From CAZCCM01 sp964616165 (GTDB taxonomy: Bacteria > Bacillota > Clostridia > TANB77 > CAG-508): a stretch of DNA of 64,000 bases. The stretch lies in NCBI GenBank assembly GCA_964616165.1, contig CAZTTS010000003.1, positions 25,629 to 89,628 on the forward strand. The letters are read 5' to 3'. Both the position numbers and the translations under genes were made by a program. This document shows positions 16,043 through 24,842 of this stretch, piece by piece. The notes below the pieces were generated by a model that did no database searches, was not told where the DNA came from, and worked only from the letters and a program-made list of their open reading frames with translations. Every line of letters begins with the position of its first letter. Position 1 is the first letter of the stretch.

Positions 16043-16591
16043 TTAAACTATTTCTTCTATTTCTTTTTTATGAACATTTACTTTATAAGTAATTATAGTT
16101 CTTGTAGTTTTTTTATCTCTAACTTCTATAATAAGTATATTATCAGATTCACGTCTTAATAAGCTAAAATAGTAGTTTGTATCTTCAGGTTCCCCTTCAT
16201 CGCCATAAAACAATTCTTTGGCAACCTTTATAGCCAATTCTTCCTCTTCTTTTTGTTTTTTCTTGCTATCTGTTGTAACTGGAGCTGTAGAAGGTTTTTC
16301 CTCATCAGTTGTTTTGTCAACTAATTTAAAAGCAGTTTCTTCTTTCTTAGTAAAGACTTCTTTTTCGTCTTCTTTTGTTTCTGGCTCTTCTTTATCATTC
16401 CCATCAGGAAGATTTACTCCATCTTGTTTATTTTCTTCTGCTTTTTTCTCATCTGCTATTTTAAGACTTTTTAAGAGTTTCCCATCCATTATTGAATTAG
16501 CCACTAATGCACCAAAAATTATTATTATTATAAAAACAATAATTGTTAAAAAAGTACTTTTTCTTTTTTTTCTTGACTTCCTTCTAGCCAT
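16043..16591 (-). CDS. Single-pass membrane protein between xseA and xseB, unknown
   Basis: 182 residues from the ATG at 16591, with AGGTGG just upstream (an upstream in-frame GTG overlaps that site). Basic N-terminus MARRKSRKKRKS, a membrane helix (about 13-35), an acidic disordered stretch (about 45-115) and a folded C-terminal part (about 120-182) with LFYGDEGEPEDTNYYFSLLR and a likely beta sheet ending YKVNVHKKEIEEIV. The topology suggests an extracytoplasmic C-terminal domain. No family recognised. It overlaps or abuts xseA and is in the same operon. Confidence 0.7.
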   Translation of the reverse strand: MARRKSRKKRKSTFLTIIVFIIIIIFGALVANSIMDGKLLKSLKIADEKKAEENKQDGVNLPDGNDKEEPETKEDEKEVFTKKEETAFKLVDKTTDEEKPSTAPVTTDSKKKQKEEEELAIKVAKELFYGDEGEPEDTNYYFSLLRRESDNILIIEVRDKKTTRTIITYKVNVHKKEIEEIV

Positions 16592-16599
16592 ATTCCACC

Positions 16600-17790
16600 T
16601 CACTTTATTTCAGCTTCACGCTTACAGTCTTTTGATCTTATATCTATTAAATCACCTTTTTTAAGCTTTTTCAATTCTCTAACAATTTTACCTTCTTTTT
16701 CTACTAATACATACCCTCTATCTAATATATTTAAAGGATTTACTAGTTTCAATTTATTATCTACTTTATGTAAATTATTTTGATGATTTAAAATTGTATT
16801 CTTTATATTATTAACAATATTTAAAACAATATAGTCTATCTTCAGTCTTAATTCATTTATATTACTTTGTGGGCTTTTTAACTTGTTTGCAGAAGACTGA
16901 TATTGTAATTGTAAATTTTCTAACTTCTTTAAAAGTGCTTGTTTTAATCTATTATTATATACATCTATAGTGTTTTTGACATCTATAATGTTTGGAATAG
17001 CAAGTTCTGCAGCAGCTGACGGTGTAGGAGCTCTTAAGTCTGCTACAAAATCAGCTATTGTATAATCTGTATCATGCCCAACTGCAGATATTATTGGTAT
17101 TTGAGAATTAAATATACTTCTTGCTAAAACCTCTTCATTAAAAGGCCATAAATCTTCTAAAGATCCTCCCCCTCTACCAACAATTAAAACGTCTGCTAAT
17201 TTATGTTTATTCATGTATTCAATTGCTTTGGCAATCTTTGCGCCTGCACCTTCACCTTGAACAGGAACAGGTAATAATCTAATATGTATGCCAGGATTTC
17301 TTCTTGTTCCTACATTTATTATATCTTTAATAACAGAACCTGTATTAGATGTTAAAACACCTATTACTTGTGGCATAAAAGGAATTTCTTTTTTATGTGT
17401 GGGACTAAAAAGTCCTTCTGCTTCTAATTTTTTCTTTAATTCTTCATATTGCTGATAAAGATCTCCCATACCTGCTTGCTTCATATCTTTTACATATATT
17501 TGATATGAACCACTTTGGGGATATACAGAAATTTTACCAAAAACAATTACCTTTTCACCATCTTTTGGTTCAAATTTCAGATTAATAGTATCAAATTTAA
17601 ACATTACCGATTTAATAACTGCTTTTTCATCTTTCAATGTAAAGTATAAATGTCCTGAAACATGTCTTTTATAATTAGAAATTTCTCCTTCAACTAAAAC
17701 AGATTGAAAATATTCATCTTCATCAAATTTTAGTTTTATATATTCTGTTAATTCTGATACAGTTTTAGGTTTTATTTGTACTTCTTCCAT
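16600..17790 (-). CDS. xseA: Exodeoxyribonuclease VII large subunit
   Basis: 396 residues. N-terminal OB-fold (VLVEGEISNYKRHVSGHLYFTLKD), then the catalytic domain with GVLTSNTGSVIKDI, GRGGGSLEDLWPFNEE, SAVGHDTDYTIADFVADLRAPTPSAAAEL, and a coiled-coil tail ending in a small beta region (LDRGYVLVEKEGK). Single-strand DNA exonuclease used in repair. Somewhat shorter than the roughly 450 residues of E. coli, mainly in the coiled coil. Downstream of nusB by 18 bases. Confidence 0.97.
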   Translation of the reverse strand: MEEVQIKPKTVSELTEYIKLKFDEDEYFQSVLVEGEISNYKRHVSGHLYFTLKDEKAVIKSVMFKFDTINLKFEPKDGEKVIVFGKISVYPQSGSYQIYVKDMKQAGMGDLYQQYEELKKKLEAEGLFSPTHKKEIPFMPQVIGVLTSNTGSVIKDIINVGTRRNPGIHIRLLPVPVQGEGAGAKIAKAIEYMNKHKLADVLIVGRGGGSLEDLWPFNEEVLARSIFNSQIPIISAVGHDTDYTIADFVADLRAPTPSAAAELAIPNIIDVKNTIDVYNNRLKQALLKKLENLQLQYQSSANKLKSPQSNINELRLKIDYIVLNIVNNIKNTILNHQNNLHKVDNKLKLVNPLNILDRGYVLVEKEGKIVRELKKLKKGDLIDIRSKDCKREAEIK

Positions 17791-17808
17791 TACTTCCTTA
17801 ATTTAAAT

Positions 17809-18231
17809 TTATTTATCTAATTTTTCATCTTTAACTACACTTGCTAAAATCCCATTTACAAATTTAGCAGAAGAATCTGTGCCATATTTCTTAGCCATTT
17901 CAACTGCTTCATTTATAGCAATCTTATATGGTAACTTTTCATAAACCATTTCTGCTATTGCTAAAAATAAAATACTTAGATCTATTTTTGATATTCGATT
18001 TATTTCCCAATCAGATTTTAGATTTTTCTTTATTGATTCATTAATATAATTAAAGTGATCCTGAACTATATATACTGTTTTATATATTTCAGTAGCATCT
18101 TCTTCTGAAATTTCATAAATTTCAAAATAGTTTTTTAACTCTATTTTAGTTAAATTTTTTTGATCTTTCCAAAAGAATGTAGAGAATATATATTTAAAAG
18201 TTAATTCTCTTATTTCTGTTTTGCTTAACAT
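17809..18231 (-). CDS. nusB: Transcription antitermination factor NusB
   Basis: 140 residues, all helical, with the family end pattern PYKIAINEAVEMAKKYGTD followed by SAKFVNGILASVV. It joins NusA, NusE and others in rRNA antitermination complexes. Its ATG overlaps the amaP stop by one base (TAATG), so the two are coupled. Confidence 0.95.
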   Translation of the reverse strand: MLSKTEIRELTFKYIFSTFFWKDQKNLTKIELKNYFEIYEISEEDATEIYKTVYIVQDHFNYINESIKKNLKSDWEINRISKIDLSILFLAIAEMVYEKLPYKIAINEAVEMAKKYGTDSSAKFVNGILASVVKDEKLDK

Positions 18232-19016
18232 TATTTTTTCACCTTTGATGTTTTTGTTTCCTTTTTTTCAGAAGTTTTTTCTTTGCTATTAGTTGTTTTA
18301 TCTTCTTTTTGAACCTTTGTTTCCTTAATATCTTTTGTAGTTTTTACTTCTTTGTTTTCCTTCGTTGCTTTTGTTTTTTTAGTTTCATCTTTAGCTTCTT
18401 CTTCCACAATTTCTTCTTTTTCTGTTGGTATTTCTTCTTTTTCCTCTCTTTGTTTCATTTCTGGGCTAGTTTTATTAGAAATTTTATCAATATTCACATT
18501 AACTTCGCTTACTTCTAAATCTGAAGCTTGTTTAATTGCAAATTTTATATCTTCTTGCATTCTTTTAGTTACTTCCTTGATAATTGCATCTTGATATACT
18601 ACAGCACTTATATTAACTACTATTTCATTGTTTTCATCTAAATGTATTTTAGAAGATATACTTTCTGTACCTTGTATTTTTTTCGAAATATCTCTTACTA
18701 AATTTTCTAAAGTTTCTCTTGAAATTAATAATTTCCCATTATTGTTTTCTAATAATATTCCGTCAATTTTATCTTTTTTAGTCTTTGATTGAAATAAAAA
18801 GCCTTTTAACGATAAAATAAATAGCACAATTAAAACTATTGCTGAACCTATTACAACATCTTTATCTACACTTAATAACATATAATATGTTTTTGGTGCA
18901 GATTCTAAAATTTCACGTGCACCAAAAAGATCAAATAATAATAATACTACAAATACAATATTTAATAACATTATTAGTGAAAACAGCCATAAAATAAATT
19001 TATCAAATTTTTTCAT
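18231..19016 (-). CDS. amaP: Alkaline shock response membrane anchor AmaP
   Basis: 261 residues. Two membrane helices (about 7-30 and 53-72) and a soluble domain (about 95-180) with GKLLISRETLENLVRDI and VNISAVV, like the DUF322/Asp23 fold. The long Lys/Glu/Thr tail (about 185-261) is low complexity. AmaP anchors Asp23 at the membrane. The gene overlaps asp23 and nusB by one base at each side (TAATG), giving a tight envelope-stress plus transcription operon. The extended charged tail is longer than in the Staphylococcus protein. Confidence 0.85.
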   Translation of the reverse strand: MKKFDKFILWLFSLIMLLNIVFVVLLLFDLFGAREILESAPKTYYMLLSVDKDVVIGSAIVLIVLFILSLKGFLFQSKTKKDKIDGILLENNNGKLLISRETLENLVRDISKKIQGTESISSKIHLDENNEIVVNISAVVYQDAIIKEVTKRMQEDIKFAIKQASDLEVSEVNVNIDKISNKTSPEMKQREEKEEIPTEKEEIVEEEAKDETKKTKATKENKEVKTTKDIKETKVQKEDKTTNSKEKTSEKKETKTSKVKK

Positions 19017-19477
19017 TATTCATCCTCCTTAGGATTTTTTTCTATTATTACATCATCTTTAATATTTTCTTTTGTTTTTTCTACATCCATGTTTATCCCT
19101 TGAACATGAACATTTACTTCTCGTACTTCTAAACCTGTCATTGCTTCAACAGATTTTTTAACTCTTGTTTGTATTTCAAAAGCAACTTCTGGAATTCTTG
19201 TTCCAAAATCAACAATAATATTTGCATCTATTTTACATTTATTTTCTTTAATATCTACTTTAATTCCCTTGCCTTCTTTATTTTTTGTTTTAAAGGCTTC
19301 AGTTATATTGTCAAAAAATCCTGTAATTCTGTTAGCACCTATAACTTCAGATATCGCAACACCAGCAATTGTAGCTACTACTTCTGGTGAAATTTCTAAG
19401 TCATCCTGTATTTGTTCTTCAGGATTAATATTTTCAACTTTTTCTTCTTCCACTTTTTTCTCTTTTTTCTTTGCCAT
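19016..19477 (-). CDS. Asp23/Gls24 family envelope stress protein
   Basis: 153 residues. It contains ISPEVVATIAGVAISEVIGANRITG, then KVDIKENKCKIDANIIVDFGTRIPEVAFEIQTRVKKSVE and MTGLEVREVNVHVQGI, the typical Asp23 (DUF322) core, flanked by charged tails. Forms membrane-proximal assemblies with AmaP. First gene of the operon running through nusB, xseA and xseB, preceded by a well-formed promoter and an AGGGGG ribosome site. Confidence 0.92.
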   Translation of the reverse strand: MAKKKEKKVEEEKVENINPEEQIQDDLEISPEVVATIAGVAISEVIGANRITGFFDNITEAFKTKNKEGKGIKVDIKENKCKIDANIIVDFGTRIPEVAFEIQTRVKKSVEAMTGLEVREVNVHVQGINMDVEKTKENIKDDVIIEKNPKEDE

Positions 19478-19498
19478 AGTAACCCCCTAATTATATTT

Positions 19499-19527
19499 AG
19501 TATACCAATTTATTATATAAAATACAA
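19499..19527 (-). promoter_or_regulatory. Promoter of the asp23 operon
   Basis: Minus-strand TTGTAT (19527-19522), 17-base spacer, TATACT (19504-19499), about 22 bases upstream of the start codon. Confidence 0.6.
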
Positions 19528-19626
19528 TAATAACTAATACTCAAAATATCATACTATCTCTATTAAATCTATCTTGTTTATTTTTTTTATTTTATTCTCT
19601 TTACTGCATTTTCTTTTTAAATTTGT

Positions 19627-19655
19627 TTTACTTTATTGCTTTTCTAAAGTATAAT
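19627..19655 (+). promoter_or_regulatory. Promoter of the kinase-DUF1963 unit
   Basis: TTTACT (19627-19632), 17-base spacer, TATAAT (19650-19655), 34 bases before the ATG at 19690. Divergent from the asp23 promoter. Confidence 0.65.
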
Positions 19656-19689
19656 TTATTTGAAAAGAAAAAAATAAAGGATGGTAAAT

Positions 19690-20262
19690 ATGGAAAGATC
19701 TAAACTAATTATAATAGAAGGCCCACAAGGTGTTGGCAAGTCAGGCTTAACATCATATTTAAGAGAAAAGGTCCCTTCATGTGACTTGTATAGATTAAGT
19801 GGAGTAAAAGACAAAACGATAACAGGAAGAGAAAAGTCTATACAAAGATATTATTCTTTAATGGCTTATTTAAAGGAACAAGAAAGTGTTGGTTTAAATG
19901 AACTATTTGATAGAACATTCCCTACAGATTATGTATATGCAAATTTAGGGTATAAAGAATATGATTTTGAAGATATTTTTAAAGAATTAACAGAAAAACT
20001 TAACAATCTTAATTTTGATATTTATTATTTTTCATTATATCTTGAAGACCCTGAATTATTTAAAATTCGCTTACAAAGAGATGATAAACATAGCTACCAA
20101 GAAGTAAGTATAGATAATAGTCTTAAACAACAAGAAGAATATAAAAAAGTAGCAGATTACTTTAAAACTTTTGATAATATTAAAGTTTATGAAATAGCTA
20201 CAGATGACTTTGATAAAGCATATAGACAAATAGATAAAATATTGGGAATTGAAAAAGAATAG
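19690..20262 (+). CDS. P-loop nucleoside/nucleotide kinase-like protein
   Basis: 190 residues from the ATG at 19690; GGATGG sits 5 bases upstream, while the ATG at 19681 has its AAAGG touching the codon. Walker A is EGPQGVGKSG (about 10-19). FDRTFPTDYVYA resembles the DRxxxS/T motif of thymidylate and deoxynucleoside kinases and RLQRDDKHSYQE looks like a lid. Close to thymidylate kinase in layout but lacking its full nucleotide-binding signature, so substrate is open (nucleoside, nucleotide or small-molecule). Co-transcribed with the DUF1963 gene. Confidence 0.7.
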   Translation: MERSKLIIIEGPQGVGKSGLTSYLREKVPSCDLYRLSGVKDKTITGREKSIQRYYSLMAYLKEQESVGLNELFDRTFPTDYVYANLGYKEYDFEDIFKELTEKLNNLNFDIYYFSLYLEDPELFKIRLQRDDKHSYQEVSIDNSLKQQEEYKKVADYFKTFDNIKVYEIATDDFDKAYRQIDKILGIEKE

Positions 20263-20272
20263 GGGGAAAATT

Positions 20273-21016
20273 ATGGATAAAAATTTAAACTTAGTTATAA
20301 CTAAATTCAAAGAAAAGACCAAAAAACAGTGCTTTTCTTATACATTATCAGAAGAAAAAGCAGAAATCACAGATAGTAAATTAGGGGGACTTCCTTATAT
20401 GAAGGAAGACGAAGATTATCCTCTAGATTCTTCAGGAAAACCAATGCCATTACTTGCACAAATAAACTTTGCAGATATTGATCTAGAAAATTATCCAAAA
20501 ACAGGATTATTACAAATATTTACAGAAAACCCTCTTAGTTATCCAGTAGAATATAAAATAAAATATGTTGAAGATATATCAAGTAAGCCAAATAAAAATC
20601 TAACAAAAATAGGTTTAACTACTTTTGTAATAGAGGAAGAAATGAAATTAAACATAATACCAGATATTGCATACATGCCTTTTAGTGATTATCGATTTAA
20701 TGGTATTTTAAAGGAAATTTTACATGAAGTATACGGTTCAGATGATAATTTAGAAAACATTATTGATGTTATCTTAAACAATATTGAACCACAAAGTGGT
20801 TTAATTGGTGGTTATGCTGATTTCACTCAAAATGATCCCAGAACAAACAAACCAACTAAAACTCATCTAAGTGAATGCATTATAAAAATTGATAGTTATT
20901 TAAATATAAACAAAATATTTTTAGGTGATGCAGGAATAGCTTGGTTATTAATTTCTGAAGAAGATTTAAAAGCAAAAAGACTTGAAAATGCTGAATTTGA
21001 TTGGGATTGTTATTAA
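20273..21016 (+). CDS. DUF1963 (YwqG-like) protein
   Basis: 247 residues from the ATG at 20273 with AGGGGG upstream, 10 bases after the kinase stop. Motifs SKLGGLPYM, PLLAQINFADIDLENYPKTGLLQIF and GGYADFTQNDPR, then FLGDAGIAWLLISEEDL, are the DUF1963 pattern (YwqG; a beta-rich fold of unknown function). Soluble and cytoplasmic. The pairing with a small kinase suggests an uptake or repair accessory function, but there is no direct evidence. Confidence 0.88.
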   Translation: MDKNLNLVITKFKEKTKKQCFSYTLSEEKAEITDSKLGGLPYMKEDEDYPLDSSGKPMPLLAQINFADIDLENYPKTGLLQIFTENPLSYPVEYKIKYVEDISSKPNKNLTKIGLTTFVIEEEMKLNIIPDIAYMPFSDYRFNGILKEILHEVYGSDDNLENIIDVILNNIEPQSGLIGGYADFTQNDPRTNKPTKTHLSECIIKIDSYLNINKIFLGDAGIAWLLISEEDLKAKRLENAEFDWDCY

Positions 21017-21096
21017 CACTTTTTAAAAAAATATCAAAAAATTAAATAAAATTAAATAAAATAAAATTAAATATTAAATCAAGAAAAGAATAAACA

Positions 21097-21126
21097 AAAA
21101 TACTAGGTATATACCTAGTATTTTTT
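21097..21126. terminator. Bidirectional terminator between DUF1963 and tRNA-Leu
   Basis: A palindrome AATACTAGGT-atat-ACCTAGTATT followed by T runs on both strands. It ends the plus-strand unit and, on the minus strand, follows the encoded CCA of the tRNA directly. Confidence 0.88.
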
Positions 21127-21212
21127 GGTACCGGTCGTGGGACTCGAACCCACACATCTATAAAGATAACAGATTTTGAGTCTGTCCTGTCTACCAATTC
21201 CAGCACACCGGC
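21126..21212 (-). tRNA. tRNA-Leu (anticodon CAA)
   Basis: An 87-base class II tRNA with encoded CCA. D-stem CTG/CAG with AATTGGTAGA loop, anticodon stem ACAGA/TCTGT enclosing CTCAAAA (anticodon CAA, reads TTG), a variable arm with ATCT/AGAT, and T-arm GTGGG-TTCGAGT-CCCAC. The acceptor pairs G1 with U72 and has a G7-G66 mismatch, both unusual. Its 5' end touches the stop codon of the glycosyltransferase gene, so it is probably cut from that mRNA. An intrinsic terminator follows the CCA. Confidence 0.95.
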
Positions 21213-22472
21213 TTATTTGTTTCCTCCATGATCTTCCATTTCATCTATTGATCTTGAAACACTATGTTCTATTTTTTCCCAAGCTTTAGTTGGTTTAAAT
21301 ATAACTTTAATATTAATCATTATCCAAGAAAGCATAAATACTGGAAAACCTAATATACCTTTCCATAGTTTTTTAAATGATTTCTTTTCTATTATAACTG
21401 TAAGAATCGCTCCTAGAAGAGGCATAATAACTATTGTAAAGAAGTATAATAACACATTTATAAATAAATCTGTTTTTCCCATTTGTCCAAGAAAATATAA
21501 TGCAAAATTAAGTGATACAAGTACTATGGCAACCAAGAACATTGGAACACCTAAAATATATAATAACATATCAAAATTTGTCATTGTTTTCCATCTTGCT
21601 GTAGCCTTAGCTAAATCTTTGGTATATGCTCTTAAACATTGTATATGTCCTGTTGTCCATCTTTCCCTTTGTTTCCAACTTTGCACAAAACCTGTAGGTT
21701 GTTCATCATAAACAATAGCTTTTCTTTGCCATCCTAATTTTTGACCTTCAATAACTGTTAATAAAGAATACTCTATATCTTCTGTTAAAGTTTTTGTATT
21801 CCATCCTTTTTCTTTAATTAATTCCATATTAACCATAAAAGCTGTACCATTTAATAATGGTGATAAGCCCATATTATATCTAGCTAAGTGGAAAAATCTA
21901 TGCATCATCCAATAATATATTGCATATCCCCCTGAAACCCAAGAATCAGTTGGATTCTTAATATCTCTATATCCTTGAACTACTTTTTCACCTTGGCATA
22001 ATGATATATTCATATGTTTTAAAAATTCTGAATCAACAATATTATCTGCATCAAATACAATCATTGCATCATATTTTTTTTCTAATGTGGGCATTATTTT
22101 TGTTAAAAACCAATCCAATGCAAAACCCTTAGTTTTCTTTGTAAGATCATTTCTTTCATAAACAATTGCTCCATGTTCTTGTGCTACTTCTTTTGTTTTA
22201 TCAGTAGAATTATCAGCAATAACATAAGTATCATATAAATCTTTAGGATACTCTATTTTCATAATAGAGTCTACCAAATTACCTACAACAGCTTCTTCAT
22301 TATGTGCTGGTATTACTATCATGAATCTATGGTCTTTCTCTATCTTTAAAGGTTTTTCTTTTACTTTAACTAATGCTGCAAGAGCAATAATAAACTGATA
22401 TAACCAAAATATATTGGTTATAACAATTAAACTTATTTGAGCTATTTCTACTACCTTTGTAAATACTGCCAT
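21213..22472 (-). CDS. Membrane family-2 glycosyltransferase (processive type)
   Basis: 419 residues. Membrane helices at the N-terminus (about 8-35) and several near the C-terminus (about 305-395). The catalytic block has VIPAHNEEAVVGNLV, VIADNSTDKT, FDADNIVD (D-x-D site), TEDIEYSLL and the QRERW motif of processive enzymes (BcsA/HAS/IcaA type). The product is probably an extracellular polysaccharide; acceptor and sugar cannot be told. No cyclic-di-GMP PilZ domain is present. Preceded by a promoter whose spacer is palindromic, and followed at zero distance by tRNA-Leu. Confidence 0.85.
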   Translation of the reverse strand: MAVFTKVVEIAQISLIVITNIFWLYQFIIALAALVKVKEKPLKIEKDHRFMIVIPAHNEEAVVGNLVDSIMKIEYPKDLYDTYVIADNSTDKTKEVAQEHGAIVYERNDLTKKTKGFALDWFLTKIMPTLEKKYDAMIVFDADNIVDSEFLKHMNISLCQGEKVVQGYRDIKNPTDSWVSGGYAIYYWMMHRFFHLARYNMGLSPLLNGTAFMVNMELIKEKGWNTKTLTEDIEYSLLTVIEGQKLGWQRKAIVYDEQPTGFVQSWKQRERWTTGHIQCLRAYTKDLAKATARWKTMTNFDMLLYILGVPMFLVAIVLVSLNFALYFLGQMGKTDLFINVLLYFFTIVIMPLLGAILTVIIEKKSFKKLWKGILGFPVFMLSWIMINIKVIFKPTKAWEKIEHSVSRSIDEMEDHGGNK

Positions 22473-22499
22473 TTTTCTTCTTTCTTTTTTATTATAATA

Positions 22500-22528
22500 A
22501 TTATAGCAAAATTGCTCATAATTAGCAA
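22500..22528 (-). promoter_or_regulatory. Promoter of the glycosyltransferase/tRNA unit
   Basis: Minus-strand TTGCTA (22528-22523), 17-base spacer, TATAAT (22505-22500). A 9-bp inverted repeat (22508-22532) covers the -35 box and the spacer. Confidence 0.6.
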
Positions 22529-22532
22529 TTTT
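22508..22532 (-). promoter_or_regulatory. Palindrome after priA and over the next promoter
   Basis: AAAATTGCT-7 bases-AGCAATTTT, starting 1-2 bases after the priA stop. It can serve as a weak priA terminator (only four T in the stem itself) or as an operator over the -35 region of the glycosyltransferase promoter. Confidence 0.5.
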
Positions 22533-22533
22533 A

Positions 22534-24813
22534 TTATATATTATAAGGGTTTAATTCAATTATAATATTTGTTCCTTTAGGTATTTTAATAAATTTTACT
22601 ACCTTATTAATCCAATAAGATATTTGATTATTTAAATCTAATTTTAAGATTATTTTCCACCTATATTTATTTTGTATTTTAGTCACTCTATATGCTTGTG
22701 GCTCAAAAATTTGTATATTATCATGTATTTTAGTTTTATTTAATAATCTATACAAATCTGTGATGGTTTTTTCTGCATCTTCATTTGTATCTGCAAAAAT
22801 TGATATTAAAAGTATGTCCACAAATGGTGGATATTTTAACATTTTTCTAATTTCTATTTCAGAATCATAAAAATCCTTATAGTTTTGTTTTTGAGCTAAT
22901 TCAATAATATAGTGATCTGGATTATATGTTTGAATAATAGCAATACCAGGATTTAATTCATCTCTTCCCGCTCTACCAATTATTTGTACCAATGTTTGAA
23001 AAGACATCTCATTAGCTCTATAATTTTCTATATTTAACATATTATCCGCTAATATTACTGATGATAAATTTACTTGAGGAAAATCATGACCCTTTGTTAC
23101 CATTTGGGTTCCTATTAATGCATCAATTTTATTGTTTTTAAATTCCTCTAAAATTTTACCATGTGAATCTTTTAATTTTACAGAATCAAAATCTAGTCTT
23201 GTTGTACTTAAATTGTCAATTTCTTTTTTTAACATTTCTTCTAATTGCTGTATTCCTATGCCAACTTGCTTTAATATACCATTACATTTTGGGCATGACT
23301 TTGGCATTAAAAGCTCATATCCACAATAATGACATTTTAAAATATTTTCTTGTTTGTGATATCTTAAATTAATTTGACATTTAGGACAAGAAATTGTATG
23401 TCCACAATCATCACAAATTAAAAGTCTTGAATATCCTCTCTTGTTTAAAAATATAATACTTTGCTTATTGTCTTCTTTACTTTCTATTAATTTAGATATT
23501 AATTCTTTTGATAATATATTCCTACTTTTTCTTAAATCTATAATTTCAACATTAGGTAATTTTGCATTATTAGCACGTTTTGTTAATTCTAATAATTTTA
23601 TCTTTCCAATTTGTGTCTTATAATATGTTTCTATTAAAGGTGTAGCTGAACCTAATAATAATACTGCGTTTTCAGTTTTAGCAAAATATCTCGCTATTTC
23701 AGTAGCATGGTATTTAGGAGTAATCTCAGACTTATATGACGAATCATGTTCTTCATCAATAATAATAATTCCTAAATTATTTATTGGAGCAAATATTGCA
23801 GATCTTGTTCCAATAACAATTTTAGCTTCTCCTTTTTCAATTCTTATCCATTCTTCAAATCTTTCTCTGTCAGTTAATCTACTATGCAATATTGCTAAAT
23901 TTTCTTCACCAAATCTTGATGTAAATCTTTTAATCATTTGAGGAGTTAAGGCTATTTCTGGCACTAATACAATTGCTGTTTTATTCATTTTTAAAACATA
24001 GTCTATTATTTGTAAATAAACTTCTGTTTTACCAGAACTTGTTACTCCATGAAGTAAATATTCCTCATATTTTTTTTCTTTGATAGAAGATATTATTTTA
24101 TTATATGCTTCCTTTTGTTCTTTGTTTAAAACTTTCTTAGTATCTGCAATATGTGATTTAAACTTATATCCCTCTATTTTTTTTGATTCATAAATTCTGT
24201 TTATAATTCCATTATTAATCATTGTATTAATAACACTTATACTTATAGCTATGTTTTCTATTAAATCTTTTTCTAATATTTTATATATGTCTTCATTATT
24301 ACCTTCATTATTTCTTAAGTTTTTAAAATGCTTTCTTGCATAATCTAAAACTTCTTTTTGTTTTGATGTAATCCTTAATGTTTTATTGCTTTTTTCTTTA
24401 TATATTTTAAGATATTCTTCTAGGTCTTTTTCCGTTAAATAATTAAAAACTATATGTTTTTCTTCCAATTCTTTCATAATATTATCTGAGGATTTTCGAT
24501 ATCCTGGATTTAACATTAATTTTATTGCTGAAGATAAATTACAAAAATATCTTTTAGACATTATTTTTGCTAGTTTAATTTTAGATTCAGATAGTAGTTC
24601 ACCTGTTAAAACTTCTAATATTTCTTTTGTCGCATATTCTGATTTTGTCATAATATCTAATACAAAAGCATCTCTTTTAGAATTGCCTTTCCCAAATGGA
24701 ATAAAAACTCTTGATCCTAAAACTACCTTGTCCTTTAAATGATGTGGTACTTTATAATCAAAAGTCTTATTTAAATCTAATGTTTTTGTGTTTAATATTA
24801 CTTTTACATACAC
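22534..24813 (-). CDS. priA: Primosomal protein N' (replication restart helicase PriA)
   Basis: 759 residues, starting with GTG (AAAGGT upstream). N-terminal 3'-DNA-end binding domain (KTFDYKVPHHL...GSRVFIPFGKG), then helicase motifs GVTSSGKTEVYL (near 256), IIDEEHDSSYK (near 356), GSATPLIE and RGYSRLL. The zinc region with four CxxC-type pairs (CDDCGHTISCPKC, CHYCG, CPKC) lies at about 460-510, and QIIGRAGRD closes the helicase core. It restarts stalled forks. It follows gmk by 29 bases. Confidence 0.96.
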   Translation of the reverse strand: MYVKVILNTKTLDLNKTFDYKVPHHLKDKVVLGSRVFIPFGKGNSKRDAFVLDIMTKSEYATKEILEVLTGELLSESKIKLAKIMSKRYFCNLSSAIKLMLNPGYRKSSDNIMKELEEKHIVFNYLTEKDLEEYLKIYKEKSNKTLRITSKQKEVLDYARKHFKNLRNNEGNNEDIYKILEKDLIENIAISISVINTMINNGIINRIYESKKIEGYKFKSHIADTKKVLNKEQKEAYNKIISSIKEKKYEEYLLHGVTSSGKTEVYLQIIDYVLKMNKTAIVLVPEIALTPQMIKRFTSRFGEENLAILHSRLTDRERFEEWIRIEKGEAKIVIGTRSAIFAPINNLGIIIIDEEHDSSYKSEITPKYHATEIARYFAKTENAVLLLGSATPLIETYYKTQIGKIKLLELTKRANNAKLPNVEIIDLRKSRNILSKELISKLIESKEDNKQSIIFLNKRGYSRLLICDDCGHTISCPKCQINLRYHKQENILKCHYCGYELLMPKSCPKCNGILKQVGIGIQQLEEMLKKEIDNLSTTRLDFDSVKLKDSHGKILEEFKNNKIDALIGTQMVTKGHDFPQVNLSSVILADNMLNIENYRANEMSFQTLVQIIGRAGRDELNPGIAIIQTYNPDHYIIELAQKQNYKDFYDSEIEIRKMLKYPPFVDILLISIFADTNEDAEKTITDLYRLLNKTKIHDNIQIFEPQAYRVTKIQNKYRWKIILKLDLNNQISYWINKVVKFIKIPKGTNIIIELNPYNI

Positions 24814-24842
24814 TTATTCTTACCTTTAATTCATTATTAAAT

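Noticed and set aside
16218..16664. Ser/Phe-rich plus-strand open frame
   Set aside because: Shadow of the membrane protein and the end of xseA; no ribosome site and low-complexity composition caused by Lys/Glu-rich coding on the other strand.
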